The notes below the pieces were generated by a model, which saw only the letters and a program-made list of their open reading frames with translations, was not told the DNA's origin and made no database searches. A stretch of 64,000 bases of DNA from Pigmentiphaga sp. NML030171 (GTDB lineage: Bacteria; Pseudomonadota; Gammaproteobacteria; Burkholderiales; Burkholderiaceae_B): positions 1 through 64,000 of the forward strand of contig NZ_NINX01000039.1 of NCBI RefSeq assembly GCF_002188635.1, in the 5' to 3' direction. Below are positions 40,436-50,031 of this stretch, in pieces (within the stretch, counting starts at the first letter, position 1; every line of letters starts with the position of its first letter). A program made the translations under genes and the position numbers.

Positions 40436-41302
40436 ATGGAAGACAGGATCAGGCTTTTCGTCGGATGCGATCCGAACGACTGCGATCTCGAGCAGATGAT
40501 GGTGCTGGAATACAGCGCGCGCAAGCACTGCTCGCTGCCCATCGACATCGAGTGGATGCGGCTGTCGAGGGATCCGGCCAGTTTCTGGCATGCCGATCCC
40601 GGGCAGGGGCGGGGCTGGCGCACGCAGGCGTGGGCCACGCCGTTCTCGGGTTTCCGCTGGGGCGTGCCGGCGTTCTGCGGCTACGAGGGCCGGGCCATCT
40701 ACCTGGACACCGACATGGTGGTGCTGTGCGACCTGGCCGAACTCTGGCGGATGCCGCTGGACGCCGGCAAGGTGCTTACCGGCAAGGGGCGCAAGACATC
40801 GTGGCGTTTTTGCGTGACGGTGTGGGATTGCGCCGCCGCGCGGCCCCACCTGCCATCCATCGAGCGCCTGCGCGCCGAGCCCGATTCGCACCAGCGCATG
40901 ATGCGCTATTTCTCCGGACATCCCGAGTTGATCGAGTCGATGCACTCGGACTACAACAATATCGATGGCGAGGGAAAGCCGCTTCATGCGATTCGCATCC
41001 TGCACTATTCGGACATGGGGACGCAGTTCAGCCACAAATACGCATTCCCCAGGCTGGAGCGGGAAGGCCGCCGGCACTGGTTCGACGGCCGGGTGCTGCC
41101 GCACCCCAGGGCCGACCTGGCCGAGCTTTTCGATGCCTGCTATCGCGAAGCGCTGTCCGCGGGCTACGCGCTCGACGACTATCGGTCGCCGTCGCCATTC
41201 GGCGACATGATGAAAGCCACCCAACGCGACTATGCCGGCAACCACCGCACCCGCAAACGCTCGCTCTGGTCGCGCCTGGGACTGGGCGGCATGGCGGATT
41301 GA
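40436..41302 (+). CDS. Glycosyltransferase with DxD motif, surface glycan locus
   Basis: This 288-residue protein has I-Y-L-D-T-D-M-V-V near residue 86 as the D-x-D metal site. The N-terminus R-L-F-V-G-C-D-P-N-D and Y-S-A-R-K-H precede it, with W-A-T-P-F-S-G-F-R typical of a group of LPS-associated transferases. It lies directly downstream of the GT42-like gene and upstream of a heptosyltransferase-type gene, all on the plus strand, implying a short LPS core or capsule assembly operon. The sugar is unknown. Confidence 0.75.
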   Translation: MEDRIRLFVGCDPNDCDLEQMMVLEYSARKHCSLPIDIEWMRLSRDPASFWHADPGQGRGWRTQAWATPFSGFRWGVPAFCGYEGRAIYLDTDMVVLCDLAELWRMPLDAGKVLTGKGRKTSWRFCVTVWDCAAARPHLPSIERLRAEPDSHQRMMRYFSGHPELIESMHSDYNNIDGEGKPLHAIRILHYSDMGTQFSHKYAFPRLEREGRRHWFDGRVLPHPRADLAELFDACYREALSAGYALDDYRSPSPFGDMMKATQRDYAGNHRTRKRSLWSRLGLGGMAD

Positions 41303-41379
41303 TCGCTCTCTTGCGAATATCCCGTGACGATTTGGTTACGATAAAAAACAAGTCGTACGGGGCGGCAGAGTAGAGTCGA

Positions 41380-42435
41380 TTGCATCGACCCGTACCACTG
41401 CACAAGGGGGCTGCCATCAACCATCCCCGTCATCCCATTCAGCAAGGCTGGTCTGTCGCCTTCGTGATGTCGCCGCGCATCGGCGACACGCTCATCTCGA
41501 TGGTGGTCGCCAACAATCTCGTCCGCCATGGGATCGATGTCACGGTCTTCAGCCGCCACCTGCACGCCATGCGCAAGTGGTTTCCCGGTTTTCGCATCGA
41601 GCCCGAGCTGCATGCGGCGCAGGCGCGGAACCGGCTCGAGCATTTCGACGTCATGCTGCACGCCTACGAATCCGACGTGCTGGACGATGCGCGCGATTGG
41701 CATCCGCGAGTGTGGGTCATGGACAGGTGGGCCACGTATCGACAGGTCAAGCCCATGGTGGACATACAGCTGGACCTGTGCCGCCATTGCTTCGGGCTCG
41801 ATGGCCTGACGCGCGACAACGGCCTGGTCGTGCCGGTCGACGTGGGCGTGACCGCCGTCGGCAATCGAGTGATCATCCATCCCACGGCCAGCGACATCCA
41901 GAAGCAATGGCTGCCCGGACGTTTCCTGAAACTGGCCCGCCGGCTGCGGGCCCGGGGCTACGATCCGAGTTTCGTGGTGGCTCCCCGCGAGCACGCGCAA
42001 TGGGAATGGGTCGAGGCGCAGGGCTTTCGCCTGGTCTCGCACGAATCCCTGGACGATCTGGCTCGCTGGCTTGCAACGGCACGCATTTTCGTCGGGAATG
42101 ACTCGGGCCTGGCGCACCTGGCCTCCAACGTGGGCGTGCCCGCCGTGTCGCTCGCGATGCGGCCGCGCATCGCGGTGCGCTGGGCGCCCGGCTGGGCGCT
42201 GAGCCTGGCTGTCACCGCGCCGCCGCTGATGCCCGGCCGATGGCTGCGGGAACATTCGTGGAAGTATCTGCTGTCGGTTCGCAAGGTCGACGCCGCGGTC
42301 GAGCGGCTGCGCCGGCGGGTGTCGGAAGCCGTACTGGCATTCGATCAGGGGCCTGCGGGCGAGCGGATGACGAACAAGTCGATGATCAATGCCAACCCCA
42401 TCGCGCAGGCCCCGATGACGAAAAGCCGGGCATAG
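41380..42435 (+). CDS. GT9 family heptosyltransferase-like glycosyltransferase
   Basis: This protein (up to 351 residues) has the GT9 features: an N-terminal M-S-P-R-I-G-D-T-L loop near residue 30, V-I-I-H-P-T-A-S-D-I-Q-K-Q-W, and the C-terminal F-V-G-N-D-S-G-L-A-H-L-A-S. GT9 enzymes add heptose or related sugars to LPS core. The start is uncertain: the frame opens at a TTG (41380), and a strong AAGGGGG lies before an ATC codon. The last ~30 codons overlap the convergent MFS gene by 91 bases, suggesting a lost original stop. Confidence 0.8.
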   Translation: MHRPVPLHKGAAINHPRHPIQQGWSVAFVMSPRIGDTLISMVVANNLVRHGIDVTVFSRHLHAMRKWFPGFRIEPELHAAQARNRLEHFDVMLHAYESDVLDDARDWHPRVWVMDRWATYRQVKPMVDIQLDLCRHCFGLDGLTRDNGLVVPVDVGVTAVGNRVIIHPTASDIQKQWLPGRFLKLARRLRARGYDPSFVVAPREHAQWEWVEAQGFRLVSHESLDDLARWLATARIFVGNDSGLAHLASNVGVPAVSLAMRPRIAVRWAPGWALSLAVTAPPLMPGRWLREHSWKYLLSVRKVDAAVERLRRRVSEAVLAFDQGPAGERMTNKSMINANPIAQAPMTKSRA

Positions 42436-43553
42436 TCGCCGCCGTCGTGGGCGAACAGGAAGGACAGCCCGTAGGCGGCCAGTGCCTGGAACAGGGCGAA
42501 GCCCACCGTGGCGGTCTGCCAGGCCGGGCCCTGCAGAGTAGGGTGGTGGGCCAGCAACTCGTGCACGCGACCCAGCACCAGCGGCACGGTGCCGGTCACG
42601 AAGGCGCCCACGATCACGCTGGAAGCCGCCAGCCAGGCTGCCCCCAGGCCCAGTGCCGGGATGAGCACGGCCACTGCTTCCAGCGCAAACGAGGCCCGCA
42701 GCGCCGGGCCGAAGCCGATCCGGTCGGCCAGCATGCCGGCCAGGACCGGGCCCGCACTCGCGCCGATGCCGAACAGCACCCAGTAGTGCGCTCCCGCCTG
42801 CAGGCCGAGACCGAGACCTCGCGCCACGAAATCGACCAGGAAGATCATGTGCGGCACCCATCCCGCGGCGTTGAGCGCATACTCGACGTACAACGCACGT
42901 AGCGGGCGGGACGGTGCGGCGGGGCGGCGATGCGAGGGCTCGGCCGCGGCCGGTCTCGTCTGCGCGGGCCAGCCTTTCCACGCCAGGGCGGACAGCAACA
43001 GGGACAGGGCGGCCAGGCCCAGCCAGGTCTCGCGTATGCCTTGTCGCAGCCAGAGGGGGACCAGTGTTCCGGACAGCACGATGCCGACGCCGACCCCCAT
43101 GAAGATGACGCCGCCGGCGAGTCCCCGGCGCGAAGGCGGCACCAGGGGCAGCACCGCGGGCGCGGCAAGCACCATGAGCGCGCCGCCGGCAAGTCCGGAC
43201 AGAAAGCGCCAGGCGAAGAACCAGACGAAAGAGACCGGCACCGCGCAGGCCAGGCAGACGATCGTCGCGAGCAACATCATGCCGCGCAGGACCGGGGCGG
43301 GCGACCATTTGGCGGCCAGCGGCCGGCCAGCCAGCGCGCCCGCCAGATAGCCGGCCAGGTTGGCCGCGCCCAGGTAGGCGGCCAGGGACGGCGCGAACCA
43401 ACGGGCGCCGATGATGGCAGGCAGGAGAGGGGTGTAGGCGAAGCGGGCCAGGCCGATGCCGACCAGGCTGGCGCAGAAGCCGGCAAGCACGCCCCATGCC
43501 GCGCGATTGCCGCCAGCGACCTTCATCGTCAGGGTGGTGGCTTCCTCGTCCAT
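42345..43553 (-). CDS. YbfB/YjiJ-type MFS transporter
   Basis: This 402-residue protein has twelve helices. The signature G-I-G-L-A-R-F-A-Y-T-P-L-L-P near residues 32-45 is typical of the YbfB/YjiJ family. AAAGGA directly precedes the ATG. Substrates are not known for most members. It is divergent from the LysR-type gene with 157 bases between, the usual arrangement for a regulator and its target, and overlaps the GT9 gene at its 3' end. Confidence 0.87.
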   Translation of the reverse strand: MDEEATTLTMKVAGGNRAAWGVLAGFCASLVGIGLARFAYTPLLPAIIGARWFAPSLAAYLGAANLAGYLAGALAGRPLAAKWSPAPVLRGMMLLATIVCLACAVPVSFVWFFAWRFLSGLAGGALMVLAAPAVLPLVPPSRRGLAGGVIFMGVGVGIVLSGTLVPLWLRQGIRETWLGLAALSLLLSALAWKGWPAQTRPAAAEPSHRRPAAPSRPLRALYVEYALNAAGWVPHMIFLVDFVARGLGLGLQAGAHYWVLFGIGASAGPVLAGMLADRIGFGPALRASFALEAVAVLIPALGLGAAWLAASSVIVGAFVTGTVPLVLGRVHELLAHHPTLQGPAWQTATVGFALFQALAAYGLSFLFAHDGGDYARLFVIGACAMGLALIIDLFVIRSPAGP

Positions 43554-43710
43554 GTCCTTTCCCGTAATGCAGACCGGAAAAGGCTACGCGCTATCATTTA
43601 TCTGAAGAAGCGAATTTATAAGATCGTGGCTATCTGGAATAAAGATATGTCTCGACGGCCCCGGCGCGCTGGCATGACGCTGCATGCCGCCCTTCGGAAT
43701 GGAAGCAAGC

Positions 43711-44598
43711 ATGGACCTGGCTGATCTGAAAACCTTCGAGGCCGTGGCTCGGCATGGCAGCATGAACAAGGCCGCAGCCGAGCTGCATACCGTCCAGTCC
43801 AACGTCACGGCCAGGATCCGGGCGCTGGAGGAAGAACTGGGCGTACCCTTGTTCGAACGCCATGCCCGCGGCGTGGTGATCACGCCCGCCGGAGACCGCA
43901 TCCTGCCCCTGGTCGGCAGGATGTCGCGGTTGACGGCCGAGATACGGGCGGCCGCCGGGGACGACGGCACGCCCGCCGGCAACCTGTCGCTGGGCGGACT
44001 GGAGACGACCACGGCGCTGCGCCTGGCGCCGGTGCTCAGTTCCTATGCGCAGGCCCATCCCGCGGTCCGGCTGTCGCTTCGCACTGGCACGACCGCGCGG
44101 CTGGTGCAGGACGTCGTCGAATACCGGCTGGAGGGCGCGTTCGTTGCCGGTCCGGTCACGCATCCCGACCTGTACCAGGAAGCCGTCTTCACCGAGGAAC
44201 TGGCGCTGGTCGGCGGTCCGGCCCTGCGCACGATCAAGTCCTTGGCAAGCGTGCCCGACCTGAAGACCATCGTTTTCCAGCTGGGGTGTTCCTATCGGCA
44301 GCGACTCGAGTCGCTGCTGGCCGCAATGGGCATCGTCGTCGCCCGTCCGCTGGAGTTCGGTTCGCTCGACGCCATCGTGAGCTGCGTTGCGGCCGGGGTG
44401 GGCGTGACCTTGCTGCCGCGCGGAGTGGCCGCGCCGGCGGCGAAGGCCGGGCGCGTCTCCCTGCACCGCATTCCACGCGAACTCGCGCGGGTGGAGACCT
44501 TGTACATCCGGCGCCGGGACGGCTACGTCTCCAGCGCGTCCACGGTGTTCCTGGAAATGGTCCGGGCGTTCCACGGCCGGGGCAGGGCCGGGCGGTAG
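43711..44598 (+). CDS. LysR-family transcriptional regulator
   Basis: This 295-residue protein starts M-D-L-A-D-L-K-T-F, the standard LysR opening. The winged HTH contains A-A-A-E-L-H-T-V-Q-S-N-V-T-A-R-I-R-A-L-E-E-E-L-G-V-P-L-F. The effector domain follows. It is divergent from the YbfB-type MFS gene, its probable target, and 139 bases upstream of the AtuA operon, which it could also influence. A further in-frame start (43684) lacks support. Confidence 0.88.
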   Translation: MDLADLKTFEAVARHGSMNKAAAELHTVQSNVTARIRALEEELGVPLFERHARGVVITPAGDRILPLVGRMSRLTAEIRAAAGDDGTPAGNLSLGGLETTTALRLAPVLSSYAQAHPAVRLSLRTGTTARLVQDVVEYRLEGAFVAGPVTHPDLYQEAVFTEELALVGGPALRTIKSLASVPDLKTIVFQLGCSYRQRLESLLAAMGIVVARPLEFGSLDAIVSCVAAGVGVTLLPRGVAAPAAKAGRVSLHRIPRELARVETLYIRRRDGYVSSASTVFLEMVRAFHGRGRAGR

Positions 44599-44664
44599 GA
44601 CATCGGGCGGCATCGGCCGCGCGTTCTCCAGGCGATGCGATCCCGAAAGCTCCGCAGCTCGTGC

Positions 44665-44723
44665 TTGACGCCTTCGCCGGATAAAAAATATAATGAAATT
44701 AGAGAAAACAAAATGAAATTAGA
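44665..44723 (+). promoter_or_regulatory. Near-consensus sigma-70 promoter with downstream direct repeat (AtuA operon)
   Basis: TTGACG (44665-44670), an 18-base spacer and a perfect TATAAT (44689-44694) precede the AtuA operon. A 12-base direct repeat AATGAAATTAGA occurs at 44692-44703 and 44712-44723, exactly 20 bases apart and overlapping the -10 box and start region. This placement suggests an operator for a repressor, perhaps one of the IclR proteins at the operon's far end. Confidence 0.75.
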
Positions 44724-44737
44724 AGGCGGAGGCAGAT

Positions 44738-46114
44738 ATGGGCCGCATCGTGCGGATGGGTGCCGGGTCGGGTTTCTGGGGCGATGCCCTGGATCCCGCC
44801 GAAGAATTGCTGGAACGGGCGAACCTGGACTATCTGTGCTTCGACTATCTGGCCGAACTGACCATGGCGCTGTTGCAGCGTCAGAAGCTGAAGCGGCCCG
44901 ACGCCGGCTACGTGCCGGATGCGGTGCAGGCCATGATCGCGTTGTTGCCCAAGGCCCGGGCGGCCGGCACGCGCCTGGTCTCCAACGGCGGCGGCGTCAA
45001 TCCGCGTGCCGCGGCCGGCAGGATTGCCGAGGGCGCGCGCCAGGCGGGCATGGCCGGCGCCCGCGTCGCACTGGTCGAGGGCGACGACATGCTGGGCAAG
45101 CTCGATGCATTGATCGCGCAAGGCGTGCCGCTGCGCAATCTGGATACCGGCGATGAGGATTTCGCGGCCATACGCGATCGCGTGGTCTGCGCCAACGTCT
45201 ATACCGACAGTTCGGGGATAAGCGAGGGACTGGCCGGCGAGGCCGACGTCGTCATCGCCGGACGGGTGTCGGACAACGCGCTGTATGTCGGCCCGTTGGC
45301 GCACGAATTCGGCTGGCGTCGCGACGCGGCGCACGTGCATCGGTATGCCGCGGCGGTGACGCTGGGGCACATCGTCGAGTGCGCGGCGGGCTGCTCGGGC
45401 GGCATGTCGTCCCGGTTCCTGGAAATGCCGCACATGGGGCGGGTCGGATTCCCCATACTGGAAGTGGACGAAACCGGGGATGCCACCGTGACCAAGCTGG
45501 CGGGCAGCGGGGGCCGGGTCGATCAGTGGACGGTCAAGGAACACCTGGTCTACGAAATTGGCGATCCGCGGCGCTATCTGATGCCCGACGCGGTGGCCGA
45601 CTTCACATCCCTCAGGCTGGATGACCAAGGCCAGGACCGCGTGCGCGTCAGCGGCATGCGGGGAGAGCCCGCGCCCGAGTTGTGGAAGATGGTGGTGGGC
45701 TACCAGGACGGCTGGATAGGAGAGACGATGGCCTTTTTCCCGTGGCCCAACGCCTACGACCGCGCGATGAAGGCCCGCGAGACCCTGCTCGAGCGTTTCG
45801 AGCGGATGGGCCTGGCGGCCGACCAGGTGCATTTCGATCTCGTCGGCCTGAACACCCTGCACGGGCCCGCGGCGGCGTTTCCCGGCCGGGAATGGGCCAA
45901 CGAACTGCCCGAGGTGGGCCTGCGCTGCGCGGTGCGCACGCAGACCCAGGAGGAAGCCGACAAGGTGCGGCGCGCCGGGACGAATCTGTGGATCATGGGG
46001 CCGGGGGGCACTTCGTTCGGCACGCCGATGAAGCCGCGTCCCGTCATCGCGCTGTGGCCGACGCTCATCCCGCGCGACGCCGTCGAACAGAAGACCGAGA
46101 TCCTGGTGGCTTGA
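44738..46114 (+). CDS. AtuA-family protein (DUF1446), acyclic terpene utilisation type
   Basis: This 458-residue protein has the DUF1446 start G-R-I-V-R-M-G-A-G-S-G-F-W-G-D and the later block V-V-I-A-G-R-V-S-D-N-A, then E-C-A-A-G-C-S-G-G. AtuA is needed for citronellol/geraniol catabolism in pseudomonads, but its reaction is not settled. The ribosome site GGCGGAGG is just upstream. First gene of a nine-gene operon with a biotin carboxylase; the companion small gene follows by 11 bases. Confidence 0.87.
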   Translation: MGRIVRMGAGSGFWGDALDPAEELLERANLDYLCFDYLAELTMALLQRQKLKRPDAGYVPDAVQAMIALLPKARAAGTRLVSNGGGVNPRAAAGRIAEGARQAGMAGARVALVEGDDMLGKLDALIAQGVPLRNLDTGDEDFAAIRDRVVCANVYTDSSGISEGLAGEADVVIAGRVSDNALYVGPLAHEFGWRRDAAHVHRYAAAVTLGHIVECAAGCSGGMSSRFLEMPHMGRVGFPILEVDETGDATVTKLAGSGGRVDQWTVKEHLVYEIGDPRRYLMPDAVADFTSLRLDDQGQDRVRVSGMRGEPAPELWKMVVGYQDGWIGETMAFFPWPNAYDRAMKARETLLERFERMGLAADQVHFDLVGLNTLHGPAAAFPGREWANELPEVGLRCAVRTQTQEEADKVRRAGTNLWIMGPGGTSFGTPMKPRPVIALWPTLIPRDAVEQKTEILVA

Positions 46115-46125
46115 GGAGCATGCCG

Positions 46126-46452
46126 ATGACGCTGCAAGTGAAAGATATCGCCTACGTGCGCTCCGGGGACAAGGGAGATGTCTGCTCCGTGGGCCTGGTC
46201 GCGCGCGGCCCGAGGGAATATGCGTGGCTGCGCGCCAGCGTGACGCCGGCCGATGTGAAGCGGCTCTATGGCGACTGGGTGCAGGGCGAGGTGGAGTGCC
46301 ATCCCATGGACAACATCGGCGCGGTGGTGGTGGTCATGCGCCATGCGCTCGGGGGTGGCGCCACGCGCACCCTGCGGCTGGACCAGACCGGCAAGTCGCT
46401 GGGCTATGCCTTGATGCGCCTGCCGGTGCGCGGCGCCGAGAACCTTTCCTGA
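46126..46452 (+). CDS. AtuA-related small protein
   Basis: This 108-residue protein (start chosen seven bases after GAGGAG; ATG at 46120 is too close) begins K-D-I-A-Y-V-R-S-G-D-K-G-D. That motif is found at the C-terminus of long AtuA proteins or as a separate partner. It has the core M-D-N-I-G-A-V-V-V-V-M. The split into two genes here is one of the known arrangements. It probably works with AtuA as a complex. Confidence 0.75.
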   Translation: MTLQVKDIAYVRSGDKGDVCSVGLVARGPREYAWLRASVTPADVKRLYGDWVQGEVECHPMDNIGAVVVVMRHALGGGATRTLRLDQTGKSLGYALMRLPVRGAENLS

Positions 46453-46464
46453 CGATCGTTCGCC

Positions 46465-48069
46465 ATGGCCATCCTGTCTTCCCGTACACGCACAGACGGC
46501 AAGGAGTTCGCCGCCAACGCCGCGGCCTACGCCGAACTTCGCGCGCCGCTGGATGCCGCGCGCCGGCGCGCGATCGAGGGCGGCGGCGAACGCGCGCGCC
46601 AGACGCATCTTGCGCGCGGCAAGTTGCTGCCGCGCGAACGGATCAATACCCTGCTGGATCCCGGGACGCCGTTCCTGGAAATCGGGCAACTGGCGGCCGA
46701 GGGCCTGTACGACGGTCAGTCGCCGGGCGCGGGCATGATCACCGGGGTCGGGATGGTGGCCGGCCGCGCCTGCGTGATCATGGCCAACGATGCCACGGTC
46801 AAGGGCGGCACCTACTATCCGCTCACCATCAAGAAGCAGTTGCGGGCGCAGGCCATCGCCCGCGAGAACGGCCTGCCGTGCGTCTATCTGGTCGATTCCG
46901 GCGGCGCCTACCTGCCGCTGCAGGGGGACATCTTTCCCGACGAGCACCACTTCGGAAAGATCTTCCGCAACATCGCCGAGATGTCCGCCCTGGGCCTGAA
47001 GCAGGTCGCGGCCGTGCTGGGCGCGTGCACGGCGGGGGGCGCCTACATACCGGCGATGTGCGACGAGACCGTCATCGTCGATCAGGCCGGCACCATCTAC
47101 CTGGGCGGGCCGCAACTGGTGCAGGCGGCCACCGGCGAACTGGTCGATGCGCAGGCGCTGGGTGGTGCCGACATCCATACGCGCCTGTCCGGCGTCGCCG
47201 ATCATTTCGCCCATGACGAACTGCACGCGCTGACGCTGGTACGGGACATCATGGCGCGCGGCCAGGCCGCCTCCTTGCCGGCGCCGCCGCGTGTCCCGGT
47301 CCCACCGCGCCATGATCCGGCCGAGCTGCCCGGGCTGATTCCCGCCAACCCCAAGCAGGCCATCCCTGTCCGCGACGTGCTGGCGCGGCTGCTGGACGGC
47401 AGCGAATTCGTCGCCTACCGGGAACGCTACGGCGCCAGCCTGGTGTGCGGCACGGGCGCGATAGGCGGGTATCCGGTCGGCGTCCTGGCCAATGACGGCG
47501 TGCTGTTCGGCCAGAGCGCGCAGAAGGCCGCCAACTTCATCGAACTGTGCTGCCAGGACAACATCCCGCTGGTGTTCCTGCACAACATCAGCGGCTTCAT
47601 GGTTGGCGTGCAGTATGAGCAGGGAGGCATCGCCAAGGACGGCGCCAAGATGGTCAACGCCGTCGCGACCGCCCGCGTGCCCAAGTTCAGCGTGGTCATA
47701 GGCGGAAGCTACGGCGCCGGCGCCTATGCGATGTGCGGGCGTGCCTTCGGCCCGCGCCTGATGGCGATGTGGCCGAACGCGAGGACGTCGGTGATGGGGG
47801 GCGAGCAGGCCGCCACCGTGCTGGCCCTGGTGCGGGCCGAGCAACTGGCGCGCCAGGGCAAGGCGTTTTCCGCCGAGGAGGCCGAGGCGTTCAAGGCGCC
47901 GGTACGGGCCGCCTACGACGCCGAGAGCACGGCCCTGTACGCGGCTTCCCGTCTGTGGGTGGACAGCGTGATCGAACCGGCCGACACCCGCGCGTGGTTG
48001 ACGCTGGGCCTCGCGCTGGCGGCGGGCAGTCCCCGGGAATCGACACGCTTCGGCGTGTTCAGGATGTAG
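46465..48069 (+). CDS. Acyl-CoA carboxylase, carboxyltransferase (beta) subunit
   Basis: This 534-residue protein has the size and motifs of MCC/geranyl-CoA carboxylase beta subunits: [10 protein letters not shown] near residue 50, [24 protein letters not shown], and [11 protein letters not shown]. It moves CO2 from biotin to an acyl-CoA. Sequence alone does not tell methylcrotonyl-CoA from geranyl-CoA preference; the AtuA genes upstream make a terpenoid or other branched substrate more likely. Confidence 0.9.
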   Translation: MAILSSRTRTDGKEFAANAAAYAELRAPLDAARRRAIEGGGERARQTHLARGKLLPRERINTLLDPGTPFLEIGQLAAEGLYDGQSPGAGMITGVGMVAGRACVIMANDATVKGGTYYPLTIKKQLRAQAIARENGLPCVYLVDSGGAYLPLQGDIFPDEHHFGKIFRNIAEMSALGLKQVAAVLGACTAGGAYIPAMCDETVIVDQAGTIYLGGPQLVQAATGELVDAQALGGADIHTRLSGVADHFAHDELHALTLVRDIMARGQAASLPAPPRVPVPPRHDPAELPGLIPANPKQAIPVRDVLARLLDGSEFVAYRERYGASLVCGTGAIGGYPVGVLANDGVLFGQSAQKAANFIELCCQDNIPLVFLHNISGFMVGVQYEQGGIAKDGAKMVNAVATARVPKFSVVIGGSYGAGAYAMCGRAFGPRLMAMWPNARTSVMGGEQAATVLALVRAEQLARQGKAFSAEEAEAFKAPVRAAYDAESTALYAASRLWVDSVIEPADTRAWLTLGLALAAGSPRESTRFGVFRM

Positions 48070-48072
48070 GCC

Positions 48073-50031
48073 ATGTGGAAAAGAATCCTGATCGCGAACC
48101 GGGGCGAGATCGCCCGGCGCATCGCGCGCACGTGCCGGCGCCTGGGCATCGAGTACGTGGCCGTCCATTCCGAAGCCGATGCCGCCGCGGCCCACCTGGA
48201 CGGCGCGGTGGAAACGGTCTGCCTGGGGCCGGGTCCGGCCGGCGACAGCTATCTGCACGGCGCCAGGCTGGTCGAGGCGGCCGTGCGCACGCAATGCCAG
48301 GCCGTGCATCCCGGCTACGGTTTCCTGTCCGAGAACAGCGAGTTCGCGGCCGCCGTCGAGCGCGCGGGACTGGTGTTCATCGGCCCCGCGCCCGAGACCA
48401 TTGCCATGCTGGGAGACAAGGCGCGGGCCAAGGCGCTGATGCGCGCGGCCGGCGTTCCCGTGGTGCCGGGGACCGACGAGGCCAGCGACGACCCCGGGCA
48501 GATCGAGGCGCTGGTGCGCGCCATCGACCTGCCGGTATTGCTCAAGCCGTCGGCGGGGGGCGGCGGCAAGGGCATGCGGGTCATCGCGCGCCATGAAGGC
48601 TTGGCGCAGGCGATCGAGTCCGCGATCCGGGTGGCGCGCAGCAGCTTCGGCGATGGCCGCATGATCGTCGAGCGCTACATCGACGAGCCGCGCCACATCG
48701 AGGTGCAGATATTCGGCGACGGCCGGGGCGACGTGGTGCATCTTTTCGAGCGCGAGTGTTCGCTCCAGCGCCGCCACCAGAAAGTCGTGGAAGAGGCGCC
48801 CGCGCCGGGCCTGCCCGCCGAGGCGCGCCTGCGCCTGCTGGAGGCGGCGCTGCAGGGCGCGCGCAGCTTGAACTATCGCAATGCCGGGACCTTCGAGTTC
48901 ATCGTCGGCCGCGATCTCCAGTGCTACTTCCTGGAGGTGAACACGCGCCTGCAGGTCGAGCATCCCGTCACGGAGGCCGTCACCGGCCTGGACCTGGTGG
49001 AGTGGCAACTGCGGGTGGCGGCGGGCGAGCCCTTGCCGCTGGCGCAATCCGCCATCGCATGCCGGGGCCATGCCATCGAGGCGCGTGTCTACGCCGAGGA
49101 TCCCGCGCACGACTTCCGCCCGTCGCCGGGCACGGTGGCGCGCGCGCGATGGCCCGCGGGCCTGCGGGTGGACACGGCACTGGATGGCTCGGGAGAAGTG
49201 CCGCCTTTCTACGACCCCATGGTGGCCAAGATCATCGCCCACGCCGGCGACCGCCAGGCCGCGCTGCATGCGCTCAGGGCGGGGCTGGGCGACACCGTGC
49301 TGCTGGGCATCACCACCAACGTGGGTTACCTGGCGCGGGTCCTGGACGATCCGGCGGTCAGGTCCGGACACGTTCACACGCGCTACCTGGACGAGCGCAA
49401 GGACCTGCAGTCGCCGCGCAGCCGCGAGGCCGCGGTGGCGGTGGGCGCCGCGCTGCACTTTCCCGCGGCGGCCAGGCCAGGCTCGCCCTGGCTCCCAGGC
49501 GCCGGACAGGGAACGATGGACCGGCATTGCCTGGATGCCGGGACGCCGCTGGGGAGGATGCATTTCGAGCTGGACCAGGAGCCGGTCGCGGCCGGCTTCG
49601 TGGCGGCCGACGGCCCGGGCGTGGACGTGGAGGCGGCCGGCAAGGCGTCGCGCGTCTTGCGCGACGCGTCGGGGTTGGGGGGGCGGGTAGGCCCGCACGG
49701 CTGGGAGGCCTGCCCGGCCGAATCCGGCTGGCATGTGCTGGTGGACGGCGACCACTACACCGTGCGCCCCCGCAGTACCCGCGAACAGGACGGCGCCAGG
49801 CCGGACCGCCTGGCCATCGCGCCGATGTCCGGCGTCATCGCGGCCCTGCCGCTGCGGCCGGGCGATCGGGTCTTGCCGGGCGACACGCTGGCCATCATCG
49901 AGGCGATGAAGATGGAACACGCCATCGCCGCCCACGGGGCCGGCACCGTTCGGGCCCTGCGCCATGCGCCGGGAGAGAGCGTCCGCGAGGGCGATCTCAT
50001 CGTCGAGGTCGATTACGACGCCGCGCCATGA
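48073..50031 (+). CDS. Acyl-CoA carboxylase, biotin carboxylase/BCCP (alpha) subunit
   Basis: This 652-residue protein opens with R-I-L-I-A-N-R-G-E-I-A-R-R-I. It has the ATP-grasp glycine loop S-A-G-G-G-G-K-G-M-R, the metal site F-E-F-I-V-G then E-V-N-T-R-L-Q-V-E-H, and a C-terminal biotinyl domain with E-A-M-K-M-E-H; the modified lysine is residue 613. It carboxylates biotin with ATP and bicarbonate and pairs with the beta subunit just upstream. The CoA transferase start overlaps its stop (ATGA). Confidence 0.93.
   Translation: MWKRILIANRGEIARRIARTCRRLGIEYVAVHSEADAAAAHLDGAVETVCLGPGPAGDSYLHGARLVEAAVRTQCQAVHPGYGFLSENSEFAAAVERAGLVFIGPAPETIAMLGDKARAKALMRAAGVPVVPGTDEASDDPGQIEALVRAIDLPVLLKPSAGGGGKGMRVIARHEGLAQAIESAIRVARSSFGDGRMIVERYIDEPRHIEVQIFGDGRGDVVHLFERECSLQRRHQKVVEEAPAPGLPAEARLRLLEAALQGARSLNYRNAGTFEFIVGRDLQCYFLEVNTRLQVEHPVTEAVTGLDLVEWQLRVAAGEPLPLAQSAIACRGHAIEARVYAEDPAHDFRPSPGTVARARWPAGLRVDTALDGSGEVPPFYDPMVAKIIAHAGDRQAALHALRAGLGDTVLLGITTNVGYLARVLDDPAVRSGHVHTRYLDERKDLQSPRSREAAVAVGAALHFPAAARPGSPWLPGAGQGTMDRHCLDAGTPLGRMHFELDQEPVAAGFVAADGPGVDVEAAGKASRVLRDASGLGGRVGPHGWEACPAESGWHVLVDGDHYTVRPRSTREQDGARPDRLAIAPMSGVIAALPLRPGDRVLPGDTLAIIEAMKMEHAIAAHGAGTVRALRHAPGESVREGDLIVEVDYDAAP

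Noticed and set aside
45754-49965. 1403-codon minus-strand ORF
   Set aside because: It is antisense to the AtuA and carboxylase genes; the sense strand has clear catalytic motifs.
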